A stretch of DNA of 64,000 nucleotides from assembly GCA_051252095.1 (NCBI GenBank), contig JBPOFK010000002.1, positions 62,001 to 126,000 of the forward strand, given 5' to 3'. This DNA is from GCA-2401735 sp051252095 (GTDB lineage Bacteria > Pseudomonadota > Gammaproteobacteria > Burkholderiales > Methylophilaceae). This document shows positions 51,145-61,366 of the stretch, in pieces; within the stretch, counting starts at the first letter, position 1, and each line of letters starts with the position of its first letter. Position numbers and translations under genes: made by a program. The notes under the pieces are model-generated. The model was not told the DNA's origin and made no database searches. It saw only the letters and a list, made by a program, of their open reading frames with translations.

Positions 51145-52642
51145 TCATTTGAAATTTAATTGGATGTTTTGGCATCGTTGGCTAGGGATGTTGACTTGTG
51201 TCGGCATTTTGCTTTGGGCAACTTCTGGTATTTCCCACCCCATCATGTCACGCTTGCAGCCCAAACCTGTTGCCTTTTCTGCGCCAACAGTGCAATTTGA
51301 TTTAAGCAAAAGTCAGTTTGTGAAGTCGGTATTAACGCAACATGGCATCAGTACTGTTACGCATATTAGTTTAGCGCAGTTTGCTGGTACTACTTATTAT
51401 CGCGTGAGTGTCGACAATGCATTACCAGCACGATATTTTAATGTGACTAATGGGGCTGAGCTCGTTGGTGGGGATGCATTGTACGCAAGCTATTTAGCGC
51501 AACATTTCACTGGACAAGATGCAGAGAATATTGCCAATGTTGAATTGATTACGGCATTTAGCGATGACTATCATGAGGTCAATCGTTTATTGCCTGTATG
51601 GCGCGTTGAGTTTTCAGATAGCCAGCATCTACGTGCGTATATTGATACAGAGCAGTCACGCCTTGCAACCTTAGTCAACGATACGCGGTATTGGTTAACG
51701 CAAGTTTTTCAGTTTGGACATAACTGGTCTTTTCTGAAGGGCACACCAGTTTTGCAAGTGACGGTCGCAGCGATCGTATTAAGCGCGGTGCTTATTTCCG
51801 CTTTATCAGGTTTGTATCTTTATTTTAAATTGGGTAAAGCGAAACAAAGGTTAGCGGGCAAGCCCTTACGTATTTGGCATAGACGCCTCGGCTTGCTGGT
51901 TTCATTGTCAGCATTGATCTTTGCGTCTAGCGGCTTGTTTCACTTAATCATGAGTTATCAACAACATAAAGATGCAATTACACTTGCTGTTGAGGGTGTT
52001 GAAACGGATTATCTTGACAACAATGTTTGGCGCGAAATTGTTTCAAAACCATTGGTTAAACTAGACTTAATCAACCATGACAATCATTTGTATTGGTACG
52101 TATTACCTTTCTCGGCAAAAAGTGATAACCAAATGCCAATTTCTCAGGTGGTAGCATTAGCTAGCGAGACTGAACACGCAGAACATGCTAACCACACTGA
52201 GATGAAGGAAAAAATATCACCATACTTAAGGCCAGCAGAAGGTAATGTAATAAAAAATACCATAAAGAGTATTGAAGATTTCGCCCAAGCCAAAGCGCTC
52301 AGCCTTGTGCCTGCTAGTAGCAGTGAAATTGAAAGCACAACATGGATTACGCAATTTAAAAACGAATATGGATTTATTTTTAAACGACTCCCAGTGATTA
52401 AAGTGCAAATGAAGGATATAGATCATACACGTTATTATATTGAGCCAGTAACGGGCGCTTTGTCAGCTAAAGTGCGAGATATTGATGGGCTAGAGGGCTT
52501 TGTCTTTGCTTATTTGCATAAATGGAGTTTTAACTTTATCAATAAAGATTTACGTGATATTTTGGTATCTCTCTTTGCGTTAGCGAACATTCTTGTTGCC
52601 TTAATGGGTTTTATAATGTTTTACAGAAAGTACACTAAATAA
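51134..52642 (+). CDS. PepSY-associated membrane protein
   Basis: The 502-residue product has four membrane helices (~15-30, ~210-230, ~250-275, ~475-495) and two large periplasmic parts with PepSY-like features (FMFWHRWLG-type start, LRIWHRRLGLLVSLSALIFASSGLFHLI). The His-rich insertion EHAEHANHTEM (~355) could bind metal. PepSY membrane proteins often accompany TonB receptors and may reduce or process the ligand. It starts within the preceding gene. Confidence 0.83.
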   Translation: MRISHLKFNWMFWHRWLGMLTCVGILLWATSGISHPIMSRLQPKPVAFSAPTVQFDLSKSQFVKSVLTQHGISTVTHISLAQFAGTTYYRVSVDNALPARYFNVTNGAELVGGDALYASYLAQHFTGQDAENIANVELITAFSDDYHEVNRLLPVWRVEFSDSQHLRAYIDTEQSRLATLVNDTRYWLTQVFQFGHNWSFLKGTPVLQVTVAAIVLSAVLISALSGLYLYFKLGKAKQRLAGKPLRIWHRRLGLLVSLSALIFASSGLFHLIMSYQQHKDAITLAVEGVETDYLDNNVWREIVSKPLVKLDLINHDNHLYWYVLPFSAKSDNQMPISQVVALASETEHAEHANHTEMKEKISPYLRPAEGNVIKNTIKSIEDFAQAKALSLVPASSSEIESTTWITQFKNEYGFIFKRLPVIKVQMKDIDHTRYYIEPVTGALSAKVRDIDGLEGFVFAYLHKWSFNFINKDLRDILVSLFALANILVALMGFIMFYRKYTK

Positions 52643-52699
52643 AACAGTTGCTTATTTAGATTCTGCCTTCTATCTATGATGTTGAGTAAAGGTTTACGA

Positions 52700-53893
52700 A
52701 TGCGTTTTTTTATTGTTGTACTTAGTTTTATTTTAGGTTTTGTTTTAGTAACGAGCGTACCAGCACATGAAGCACGCTCAAAAAACAATGGTGAGCAATT
52801 AGCCATCAGTCTTGCTACAGATAAGCAAGGAAAGTTATGGCGTGTAGCGATTAATGATGGCTATGTGGTTGTTTCATCAAGCAAAGATTTTGGTCAAACT
52901 TTTTCAAAACCGATTCGTGTTAATGCAGAAAAACAAAACCTCTCTGCAAAAGGGGAGGTGAGACCTAAAATTGCCTTGGGCCCGCAGGGGGAAGTATACG
53001 TAGCATGGATGCAAAACTTATCTAAAAAATTTGCAGGCCATGTTTGGTTTGCACGTTCTCTCAATAATGGGAAAAGCTTTCAAAAGCCAATGATTGTGCA
53101 TCAAGATCGTTCAGAAATTGGCCATGCATTTGAGGAAATTTCTGTTTCTCCCGAAGGTCAAATAACGATGTTATGGCTAGATGCACGTGATTTGGTTGCC
53201 GATAAAAAAGCAGAAAGAAAACGAACTGGGAGTTCAGTTTATTATGCAACGTCATCCGATAGGGGTGAAAGCTTTACGCCAGAAGCGAAGTTAGCTGATT
53301 ATTCTTGCGAATGTTGCCGAATAGCAACGACAGCAAAACCAGACGGGACAGTGGTTGCTATGTGGCGTCATGTGTTTGAAGGTGGTGAGAGAGATCACAT
53401 GATTACCGAGGTACCAAAACTGGGTGAGAAGGCTTATCTTAAACGAGCCACTTTTGGGCATTGGAAGATTGATGGTTGCCCACATCATGGAGGTGCTATA
53501 GCCAGTGGTGGCGAAGGCGCTGATTGGTGGGGCTATCATATGGCATACTTTGATGGCAAAGATAAAAGTCCTGGGCTTTACTATGGTCGGATGGATGGCG
53601 TAGCTTGGGTAGGTACGCCACCGAAACAGTTTGGTAATCCTGCAAAGCAAGCAAGACATCCTGCTATCTTGGCAATTGGCGGACATGTGTGGTTAGCGTG
53701 GTTAGAAACACATGAAAATAACAGTAAGAAAATGATGACGATGACATCAATAGATGGTGGAAAAACATGGTCAGACGAATTGGAGCTATTAAGTGTAGAT
53801 GGTCAAGTCGACTATCCACAGTTACTTAAATTTAAAGATGATGCGTATTTGGTCGTCAATACTAATGGTGGGTTAAAAGTAAAAGCGTTATAA
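52700..53893 (+). CDS. Secreted sialidase-fold (BNR repeat) protein
   Basis: The 397-residue product has a signal peptide (FFIVVLSFILGFVLVTSVPAHE in parts) and repeated Asp-box-like motifs: SSKDFGQTFSK, SLNNGKSFQKP, SSDRGESFTP and SIDGGKTWSD. This points to a six-bladed sialidase-type propeller. CECCRIA and a His-rich CPHHGG are notable possible metal sites. The ATG at 52700, after AAAGGT, is favoured over 52676. It probably ends the metal-uptake operon. A glycosidase activity is not implied, as these folds are often binding modules. Confidence 0.78.
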   Translation: MRFFIVVLSFILGFVLVTSVPAHEARSKNNGEQLAISLATDKQGKLWRVAINDGYVVVSSSKDFGQTFSKPIRVNAEKQNLSAKGEVRPKIALGPQGEVYVAWMQNLSKKFAGHVWFARSLNNGKSFQKPMIVHQDRSEIGHAFEEISVSPEGQITMLWLDARDLVADKKAERKRTGSSVYYATSSDRGESFTPEAKLADYSCECCRIATTAKPDGTVVAMWRHVFEGGERDHMITEVPKLGEKAYLKRATFGHWKIDGCPHHGGAIASGGEGADWWGYHMAYFDGKDKSPGLYYGRMDGVAWVGTPPKQFGNPAKQARHPAILAIGGHVWLAWLETHENNSKKMMTMTSIDGGKTWSDELELLSVDGQVDYPQLLKFKDDAYLVVNTNGGLKVKAL

Positions 53894-53973
53894 CCCTAAT
53901 TTGCTACTATCTTTGCAAATGGCATGACAGGCAGTCATTTTGGGTATAGCATTTAATAAACTAGGGAACCTGT

Positions 53974-54480
53974 ATGATTGCAACGCCAATAATCATTGAT
54001 ATTGAAGCATCAGGATTTGGGAAAGGTAGTTATCCCATTGAGATTGGTTATGTCGACAGACATGGCAAAGCGTGGTGTTCGTTGATTACGCCGTGTGAAG
54101 AATGGGCCCATTGGAATGCTGTGGCTGAAGATTTGCATCATATCAAGCGTGAACTATTGTTTAGTCATGGTAAAAGTATTGATTTTGTAGCTAATCATCT
54201 TAATACAGTTTTTCTCAATCAAACTATTTATTCTGATGGCTGGTTACATGACTTTACCTGGTTGAGTCGTTTGTTTGATAAGGCCAATGTTTCTCCACAT
54301 TTTAAGCTAGAAGATTTACGGACTATACTAACTCCACACCAGGCTGCAACTTGGCATCACACTAAGCAGTCTATATTAGATGAGCTGCAAATCACCCGGC
54401 ATCGAGCAAGTGCTGATGCAAAAGTTCTACAATTAACTTGGCAAAAAACAGGTAAGAGTGAAGCACCTGTTTATGCATAA
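53974..54480 (+). CDS. DEDD-type 3'-5' exonuclease family protein
   Basis: The 168-residue protein has DIEASGFGKGSYPIEIG (first acidic motif with DxE), SDGWLHDFTWL (middle Asp) and HRASADAKVLQ (H-x4-D motif, DEDDh class). These motifs suggest a small DnaQ-like exonuclease. Its substrate is unknown. It stands alone between the copper island and clpB, with 106 bp to clpB. Confidence 0.8.
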   Translation: MIATPIIIDIEASGFGKGSYPIEIGYVDRHGKAWCSLITPCEEWAHWNAVAEDLHHIKRELLFSHGKSIDFVANHLNTVFLNQTIYSDGWLHDFTWLSRLFDKANVSPHFKLEDLRTILTPHQAATWHHTKQSILDELQITRHRASADAKVLQLTWQKTGKSEAPVYA

Positions 54481-54522
54481 GTGTGTCCTAATAGATAAAT
54501 AACCATAATAAAAGTAAGACTA

Positions 54523-54550
54523 TTGAAAACCCTCAAATCATCCTCATTAT
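54523..54550 (+). promoter_or_regulatory. Sigma-32-like heat-shock promoter of clpB
   Basis: TTGAAA (54523-54528) and CCTCATTAT (54542-54550) are 13 bp apart, close to the RpoH consensus CTTGAAA-N13-CCCCAT. It is 37 bp upstream of the clpB ATG. Confidence 0.7.
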
Positions 54551-54586
54551 ATAAGTAATAAAATATACTATTAAAGGAGATTTGCA

Positions 54587-57178
54587 ATGCGGTTTGACAA
54601 GCTCACAACCAAATTTCAGCAAGCAATTGCCGATGCCCAAAGTATCGCTTTAGGTGCAGATAACCCAAGCATTGAACCTCAGCATCTATTATTGGCTTTG
54701 CTCAATCAGGAAGATAGCAGCGCGGCTGCATTACTGGCGCGAGCAGGTGTGCAGGTTAATTCACTTAAAAAGGGATTGACTAGCGCCGTTGAAAACCTGC
54801 CAAAAGAAGCGCAAGGTAGCGGTGAAATTTCGATTTCTCGAGATTTAAATAATTTGCTTAACCTAACGGATAAACTGGCACAAAAGCGGAATGATACCTA
54901 CATTGCTAGTGAGATGTTTTTATTAGCTTTAGCGGATGATAAAGGCGAAACTGGCAAGCTATTAAAGCAAAATGGCCTGACTAAAAACGCATTAGAAGCT
55001 GCCATTATGGCTGTGCGTGGTGATGAAAGTGTTGATAATCAAGAAGCAGAAGGGCAACGTGAGGCGTTAAAAAAATTCACCTTGGATTTAACCGAGCGCG
55101 CACGTGCAGGCAAGCTAGATCCAGTCATAGGTCGTGATGATGAAATTCGACGCGCGATTCAAGTATTACAGCGACGTACCAAAAACAACCCTGTTCTGAT
55201 TGGCGAACCAGGTGTAGGGAAGACGGCCATTGTTGAGGGCTTGGCGCAGCGCATTGTGAATGGTGAAGTACCTGACTCTCTTAAAAATAAAAAGGTACTG
55301 TCATTGGATATGGCCGCATTATTGGCAGGCGCAAAATACCGTGGTGAGTTTGAAGAGCGCTTAAAGTCTGTACTCAAAGAGCTGGCACAGGATGAAGGGC
55401 AAACCATCGTCTTTATCGATGAAATACATACGATGGTTGGCGCGGGTAAATCTGAAGGTGCAATGGATGCTGGGAACATGCTGAAGCCTGCGCTTGCGCG
55501 GGGTGAATTGCACTGTGTTGGCGCAACTACGCTGGATGAGTATCGCAAGTACATTGAGAAAGACGCTGCATTAGAACGTCGTTTTCAGAAGGTTTTGGTC
55601 GATGAGCCAACCGTTGAGGCGACCATTGCTATTTTGCGTGGTTTGCAAGAAAAATATGAGTTGCATCACGGTGTAGAAATTACTGATCCTGCGATTGTAG
55701 CAGCAGCAGAATTATCCAACCGTTATATCACCGATCGATTTTTGCCAGATAAAGCCATCGACTTAATTGATGAGGCAGCAAGCCGTATCAAGATGGAAAT
55801 AGACTCTAAACCGGAGGTCATGGATAAACTTGAGCGTCGTTTAATTCAATTGAAAATTGAACGTGAAGCGGTTCGTCGCGAAAAAGATGAGGGCAGTAAA
55901 AAACGGTTTGAGTTAATTGAAGAAGAAATTGCCAGTCTTGAAAAAGAGTTTGCCGATTTAGAAGAGATTTGGAAAGCGGAAAAAGCACAAGTGCAAGGCT
56001 CCGCGCATATCAAAGAAGCCATTGAAAAAGTAAAATTTGAGATGGAAGAAGCCACACGCAAAGGCGAATGGCAAAAAGTGTCGGAGTTGCAGTATGGCAA
56101 GTTACCGCAACTGGAAGCACAATTAAAACAAGCAACGAGCTCTGAAAGTGAGCCTGTGGATGCGAAACCTAGAATGCTGCGGACAGAAGTTGGCGCAGAT
56201 GAAATTGCCGAAGTTGTCAGTCGCGCAACTGGGATTCCTGTGAGCAAAATGATGACAGGTGAGCGCGATAAATTACTCACTATGGAGACAAAGTTGCATG
56301 AGCGTGTGGTTGGGCAGGATGAAGCTGTTAGATTGGTTTCTGATGCCATTCGCCGTTCGCGTTCTGGGCTAAGTGATCCTAATCGACCATATGGTAGTTT
56401 CCTATTTTTAGGACCAACGGGTGTTGGTAAAACAGAGTTATGTAAATCATTGGCAAACTTTTTGTTCGATTCAGAAGATCATTTAATCCGCATTGATATG
56501 AGCGAATTTATGGAGAAACACTCTATGGCACGCATGATTGGTGCCCCACCAGGTTATGTGGGATATGAGGAAGGCGGCACGCTCACAGAGGCCGTCCGGC
56601 GTAAACCGTATTCTGTCATTTTACTAGATGAGGTGGAGAAGGCGCATCCAGATGTATTCAATGTCTTGTTGCAAGTGCTTGATGACGGACGCCTCACGGA
56701 TGGGCAAGGGCGTACAGTCGACTTTAAGAATACGGTCATTATTATGACCAGTAATCTTGGCAGCCAAATGATACAAAGCATGAGTGATCAAGATTACCAA
56801 GTGGTGAAATTGGCAGTTATGGGTGAAGTGAAAACACATTTCAGACCAGAGTTCGTCAACCGTATTGATGAAGTAGTCGTTTTTCACGCATTAGGTGAAG
56901 ATAATGTGCGTGAAATTGCGAATATTCAATTGCAATATTTAGCACAACGGTTACATGCCATGGATATGGAATTGAGTATTACTGATGCAGCAATCGCCGA
57001 AATTGCTAGTGCTGGATTTGACCCAGTTTATGGAGCAAGACCATTAAAACGTGCAATACAAAGTGAAATTGAGAACCCGTTAGCACGTGAAATACTAGCC
57101 GGTGAATTTGTAGCAAAAGACACCATCAAAGTGGATGTAGAAGCAAGTAAAATTGTTTTTAGTAAAATATCAACATGA
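54587..57178 (+). CDS. clpB: Chaperone ClpB (AAA+ disaggregase)
   Basis: ClpB, with DnaK, dissolves protein aggregates. The 863-residue product has the N domain (~1-145; LTTKFQQAIADAQSIAL), the first ATPase (Walker A GEPGVGKTA, ~203), the coiled-coil middle domain (~400-525) and the second ATPase (Walker A GPTGVGKTE, ~607; EKAHPDVFN) with the C-terminal domain. Length and order match E. coli. An AAAGGAG ribosome binding site precedes the ATG, and a heat-shock promoter lies upstream. Confidence 0.98.
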   Translation: MRFDKLTTKFQQAIADAQSIALGADNPSIEPQHLLLALLNQEDSSAAALLARAGVQVNSLKKGLTSAVENLPKEAQGSGEISISRDLNNLLNLTDKLAQKRNDTYIASEMFLLALADDKGETGKLLKQNGLTKNALEAAIMAVRGDESVDNQEAEGQREALKKFTLDLTERARAGKLDPVIGRDDEIRRAIQVLQRRTKNNPVLIGEPGVGKTAIVEGLAQRIVNGEVPDSLKNKKVLSLDMAALLAGAKYRGEFEERLKSVLKELAQDEGQTIVFIDEIHTMVGAGKSEGAMDAGNMLKPALARGELHCVGATTLDEYRKYIEKDAALERRFQKVLVDEPTVEATIAILRGLQEKYELHHGVEITDPAIVAAAELSNRYITDRFLPDKAIDLIDEAASRIKMEIDSKPEVMDKLERRLIQLKIEREAVRREKDEGSKKRFELIEEEIASLEKEFADLEEIWKAEKAQVQGSAHIKEAIEKVKFEMEEATRKGEWQKVSELQYGKLPQLEAQLKQATSSESEPVDAKPRMLRTEVGADEIAEVVSRATGIPVSKMMTGERDKLLTMETKLHERVVGQDEAVRLVSDAIRRSRSGLSDPNRPYGSFLFLGPTGVGKTELCKSLANFLFDSEDHLIRIDMSEFMEKHSMARMIGAPPGYVGYEEGGTLTEAVRRKPYSVILLDEVEKAHPDVFNVLLQVLDDGRLTDGQGRTVDFKNTVIIMTSNLGSQMIQSMSDQDYQVVKLAVMGEVKTHFRPEFVNRIDEVVVFHALGEDNVREIANIQLQYLAQRLHAMDMELSITDAAIAEIASAGFDPVYGARPLKRAIQSEIENPLAREILAGEFVAKDTIKVDVEASKIVFSKIST

Positions 57179-57191
57179 TTGAAAGGACAAG

Positions 57192-58118
57192 ATGGCAAAT
57201 CGGTTAAGCAAAGCTTTTTGCATGCTATTTGCCATTATGTGCCAATCTACTGGTGCATATAGTACGACGCAGTCAGAAGCATTTAATAATGAGCCTCCTG
57301 TTGTAAAGGACTTACTGATAAAGGCCAGTGTTTTGGCTGAGAATCAGTACAATATTGATGCCACATGGAAAGCCGCAAACTTATACTGCGAAGCTTCCCG
57401 ATATGGTAGTGCCGAAGCGATGTATCGTTTAGGTATGCTGTATGCATTTGGTAGTGGCGTCGAAAAAAGCCGAAGTTATGCAGCTAATTTGTTTGGCTTA
57501 GCTGCTATGCATGGTCATTTTGAAGCACAGAAGATGCTTGAAACGATTGAAATCCGCACGCTGGAAACGCCTCCCTGTGTTTTGGCTGATGTTGCTCCAG
57601 CGCATTCGCCAGATCTATATTATGGTGACTATAAAGGGACGCCAGCCATAGATCGCTATATTGCACAATTACCCAAAAGTAAACGCTGGGTAGTTAATCT
57701 TGTCGACACCATTGCTGATTGGTATCAGGTTGATAAAAAATTAGTATTATCAATTATTACGGCGGAATCGAATTTTAAAGTATCCGCGATGTCCAACAAG
57801 AATGCGCATGGGCTGATGCAGTTGATTCCTGCAACAGCAGAGCGGTTTAATGTTGAAAATACATACAATGCGAGCCAAAACATAAAAGGTGGTGTGGCAT
57901 ATCTGCGCTGGTTGTTGTCATATTTTAGAGGAGACGTTGAGCTTGCGGTAGCTGCCTATAATGCAGGTGAAGGCGCTGTTGATCGCCATAATGGGGTGCC
58001 TCCCTACAAAGAAACCAAGGCTTATGTACGTAAAGTACTGAGTTTGTACCAGCTTAAGAGACATCAATATGATGAACATATTACACGTGCATCGCCCGTG
58101 ATTAAGAAAGTGAGATAG
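57192..58118 (+). CDS. Lytic transglycosylase with Sel1-like repeats
   Basis: The 308-residue product has a signal peptide (~1-25), Sel1-like repeats (~60-120; SAEAMYRLGMLYAFGSGVEKS) and an SLT domain (~165-290) with the catalytic Glu in IITAESNFKVSAMSNKNAHG and the motifs GLMQLIPATAERF and AVAAYNAGEGAV. It cleaves peptidoglycan glycan strands to 1,6-anhydro products. It starts 13 bp after clpB and may share its transcript. Confidence 0.9.
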   Translation: MANRLSKAFCMLFAIMCQSTGAYSTTQSEAFNNEPPVVKDLLIKASVLAENQYNIDATWKAANLYCEASRYGSAEAMYRLGMLYAFGSGVEKSRSYAANLFGLAAMHGHFEAQKMLETIEIRTLETPPCVLADVAPAHSPDLYYGDYKGTPAIDRYIAQLPKSKRWVVNLVDTIADWYQVDKKLVLSIITAESNFKVSAMSNKNAHGLMQLIPATAERFNVENTYNASQNIKGGVAYLRWLLSYFRGDVELAVAAYNAGEGAVDRHNGVPPYKETKAYVRKVLSLYQLKRHQYDEHITRASPVIKKVR

Positions 58119-58120
58119 CA

Positions 58121-58642
58121 ATGAATACCAAAATGTTACTAAGCTTATTAGTTAGTTTGTTTTTCTTAAGCGGTTGCGCGACGACAGAGGAAATGCAACG
58201 CGCACAAGTTAAGCGGATTACGCCTGAAGAGCTTGAACAGTTAGTGCCTGCACCAATTGCAACCTACACATTAGAAACACTTGTGGCGGACGCTAAGCAG
58301 GGTAAAACCCCAGACGAAATTATTCAAAAAATTAAAGAAAGTGAATCTCGTTATGATTTAAGCACCGTGCAAGTATTAGATTTAAATCAGCAAGGGGTGG
58401 ACGTAAAAGTGCTTGATTACATCCAACAAAGTAATGAGCTAGCAAAACAGAATTATATAGCTGATGAAATCAATAAAGCAGAAAAGGAAAAAGCAGAAGC
58501 GCTGAGACGTCTTAAACATGAGCGACTATTTCGAAGCTACAACTACTATGATCCATTTTGGTATTCGAGATTTGGGCCTTACTTCGGCCGCTCCTATTAT
58601 CCTGGCTCACGGTTTAGGTGGGGCTTAGGCTACGGATGGTAG
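58121..58642 (+). CDS. Small outer-membrane-type lipoprotein, unknown function
   Basis: The 173-residue product has a lipoprotein signal with a clean lipobox (LSGCATTEE), a helical middle part (~35-130; KAEKEKAEALRRL) and a Tyr/Phe/Gly/Arg-rich C terminus (RSYNYYDPFWYSRFGPYFG). It starts 2 bp after the transglycosylase gene and so probably belongs with it. I do not recognise the family. Confidence 0.75.
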   Translation: MNTKMLLSLLVSLFFLSGCATTEEMQRAQVKRITPEELEQLVPAPIATYTLETLVADAKQGKTPDEIIQKIKESESRYDLSTVQVLDLNQQGVDVKVLDYIQQSNELAKQNYIADEINKAEKEKAEALRRLKHERLFRSYNYYDPFWYSRFGPYFGRSYYPGSRFRWGLGYGW

Positions 58643-58651
58643 AACCAGTTT

Positions 58652-60376
58652 TTAAAAGCTTCTAACAGTTGATTTCTGGCTTTCAGACTTTTTTACATCT
58701 GTTGAAATGGCTTCATAACCAATGCTGGAATTGATTTTGAATGGTGTTGATAATACATGATGGATTTTTTGATCAACGACACTTGTGACTAATGGTTTTA
58801 CCAAGATTCCGTTAACATCTAGCGCAATAGCAGCGCCAACAGCACCGGCATCTGTCATGCCACTTAATATAATGATGCGGGTTTCAGGTTTTGCAAACGT
58901 CTTACCAGTTCTGATGCGTTTGATAAATTCTAGTCCGTTAATATCAGGCATAAATACATCAGTAATAATAATGTCAAATTGATTGTTTTCTAATTCAGAC
59001 AATGCTATTGCAACATTTGGCACGGCTGTAATCTGTACAAAACCCAGAGTAATTAGTACGCGTTCAATAATATTTCTGGTAAACAGGTCGTCATCAACAA
59101 TTAAGATTTTGCGCGCAGCATTGGTTTTTCTCTGTTTCTTGGATTTTTCATTAATAATTAATGGTGCAGGCTCTGATGGTTTGTAGTTTGCAGCAAATTG
59201 ATAAAAATCAGCAACAGGCATAGGCTTGGCAATGTAGTAGCCTTGCCCAATGTCGCAGCCCATACTTTTTAGCAAGTCCCAATCTTCCTTCGTTTCCACT
59301 CCCTCTGCTACACATTTAATGCCTAGTTTGTGCGCCATGTCGATATTGGAGGCAACGACAATCAGTAACTGGTCATTGCTGGCAAAGCCCTGTACGAATG
59401 ATTGGTCAATTTTAAGCTCCCCAAAGGCGATGCGCGTTAATTGTTGTAGATTGGAGTATCCAGTACCGTAGTCATCAATGGATAGAGTGAAGCCACTCAT
59501 ATATAGACGCGCCAGATTCTCCAATGCGATAGGGCCGTCCGTCATCGCTGCAGATTCTGTAATTTCTAAGGTAATGTATTTTGGATCTACGTTATAAGTG
59601 TTAAACAGTTGTGTAATTGTTTTTGCAATATCTGGGTTGTTCAAAGAGACCAGCGATAAGTTAATGGCAAGATTCAGTGGAAGATTTTTTTCTATTAGCA
59701 TCTTACAAGTAAGGGCTGATTCTTCAAGCATGCTAAAGGTGAGTTCATCAATACAATTGTTTTGTTCCAATAATGGAATAAAAGCAAAAGGTGATATAAC
59801 CCCATGCTGCGGATGTAACCATCGCGCCAGTGCTTCGGCACCAACAATTTTCCCTGTCTTAAGATTAACTTTCGGTTGTAAATAGGGTTTAAATTGTTTT
59901 TTGTTGATACCTTCAAGAATCTCGGCTATAGAAAAAGCATGTTGCTTTGCATTTGCAAAGCTCGCTTCTTGTTTTAATGCAGGGTTACTGAACTGCGTTA
60001 AAAAATTGTTCAATTGTTGCAAATTGATTGGTTTTTCTACTGCACCTAATAATTTAGTTTTATTTAGTTTGGATAGCTGGCTTGTCACAGTCAGCAACTT
60101 TTTGTCCATTCCCGTTAATATGATGACACCAAGATTATGCTTCTCTTGATTAATATTGCGTAATAACTCAATGCCATCCATTCTAGGCATTTTTAAATCA
60201 GTTATCAGGATATCGATAGGCTTGCTATCATGGCTGTTGATAACAGCTAGTGCTTCTTCACCATTGCTTGCTTCTAAGACCTCCGCTATCCCCAGTGAGT
60301 GAAGCAATTTTACGATTGTTGACCGTTGAAAGTCATCGTCTTCAGCAACTAATAATTTCAGTGTAGTGTTTGACAT
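58652..60376 (-). CDS. REC-EAL-REC c-di-GMP phosphodiesterase
   Basis: The 574-residue protein has a first receiver (~7-125; LVAEDDDFQRSTI, Asp in DILITDLKMPRMDG), an EAL domain (~155-395) and a second receiver (~422-545; ILIVDDDLFTRNII). The EAL domain keeps the catalytic set: VGAEALARW, EITESAAM, DDYGTGYSNL, KIDQSFV and AEGVET. It should therefore hydrolyse c-di-GMP under control of two phosphorylation inputs. It follows the frameshifted REC-Hpt gene by 26 bp, a likely phosphate donor. Confidence 0.92.
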   Translation of the reverse strand: MSNTTLKLLVAEDDDFQRSTIVKLLHSLGIAEVLEASNGEEALAVINSHDSKPIDILITDLKMPRMDGIELLRNINQEKHNLGVIILTGMDKKLLTVTSQLSKLNKTKLLGAVEKPINLQQLNNFLTQFSNPALKQEASFANAKQHAFSIAEILEGINKKQFKPYLQPKVNLKTGKIVGAEALARWLHPQHGVISPFAFIPLLEQNNCIDELTFSMLEESALTCKMLIEKNLPLNLAINLSLVSLNNPDIAKTITQLFNTYNVDPKYITLEITESAAMTDGPIALENLARLYMSGFTLSIDDYGTGYSNLQQLTRIAFGELKIDQSFVQGFASNDQLLIVVASNIDMAHKLGIKCVAEGVETKEDWDLLKSMGCDIGQGYYIAKPMPVADFYQFAANYKPSEPAPLIINEKSKKQRKTNAARKILIVDDDLFTRNIIERVLITLGFVQITAVPNVAIALSELENNQFDIIITDVFMPDINGLEFIKRIRTGKTFAKPETRIIILSGMTDAGAVGAAIALDVNGILVKPLVTSVVDQKIHHVLSTPFKINSSIGYEAISTDVKKSESQKSTVRSF

Positions 60377-60402
60377 GGTTCTTAATCACTTACCAAGGTA
60401 GC

Positions 60403-61183
60403 CTAGGCCGCACAGAAAACCGATTGTTCTAGCTGTACAATCGCATGATTTAATTTTTGTAACAAGTGCGCACTTTGACTTGAGGAGGTCACAGTATTTA
60501 AACTTTCAATTGCCGCTAAAGCATTTGCTAGCTTATTTGCACCAACCATTTTACAAGCGCCTTTTAAGCGATGCGCTATATCTTCTAATGCCGTCAAATT
60601 TTGCGTTTCTAGATGTTGCTTTAATGATTTGTAATCATGCTTGATATAGCTAAGCAGATCATTAATGACTTTGTTTTGGCTATCTGTGTCATTGGCCACT
60701 TGACTGAGAATAGCGTAATCAATATCTAACTCAGCACCATTGAGCGGATTGGTGCTGTCATTGGCTATAGGTAAATTGTTCGGACTCGTTTTAATGTGAG
60801 AAAGTAATCTTTTCAACTCATTAAAATTAATGGGTTTGCTAAGAAAGTCATCCATGCCTGCATTAATGCACTTTTCTTGCTCTTCCTCTTTTGAATTCGC
60901 AGTCCATGCGACGATAAGTGTGCGACTAAAATTACCAACTTTTTCAGCGTTTCGGATGTCTTTGCTGAGCTGATAACCATCTTTAATCGGCATATGGCAA
61001 TCAGTGATTACCATTGGGTGTTTTTTTGTGTTGCCATAGATTTAAAGCCTCTTCGCCACTAGCTGAACTGTCAACAGAAAAGCCTTGCGCGCTGATGGCC
61101 CTGACCAATAGCTCGCGAGTGATCGCTTGGTCATCGACAACTAATACGTTGCTGGTATTGTTTTTGTTGTTGTTTGGAACCAA
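60403..61183 (-). pseudogene. Response regulator-Hpt protein, split by a frameshift at an A7 run
   Basis: Two overlapping frames together make one receiver-Hpt protein. The first (61183 to 61001) starts at a TTG with AAGGA upstream and encodes the receiver's first half (VLVVDDQAITRELL). The second (from about 61014 to 60403) continues with MVITDCHMPIKDG (phospho-acceptor Asp), AWTANSKEEE and DDFLSKPINF, then an Hpt domain with HRLKGACKMVGA. The break lies at seven A's (complement of the T run at 61020-61027). Removing one A would join them as HKKHPMVITD. It is either a real inactivating frameshift, a slippage-expressed gene or a sequencing error. Confidence 0.82.
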
Positions 61184-61366
61184 AATTAATCCTTTGTTAT
61201 TATCGTTTAATATACACTAATTTTTTGTCATGCAGCCCACCATTCTAATCGTAAGTTGCAAATGTAATGGGGAGATAAAAGACGGGAAAAGGATTCAATT
61301 TACAATTTACGCGTTGATAGATAGACTAAAAGATTAAATTATTTTTAATTAGACTGGTTCCAAAGG

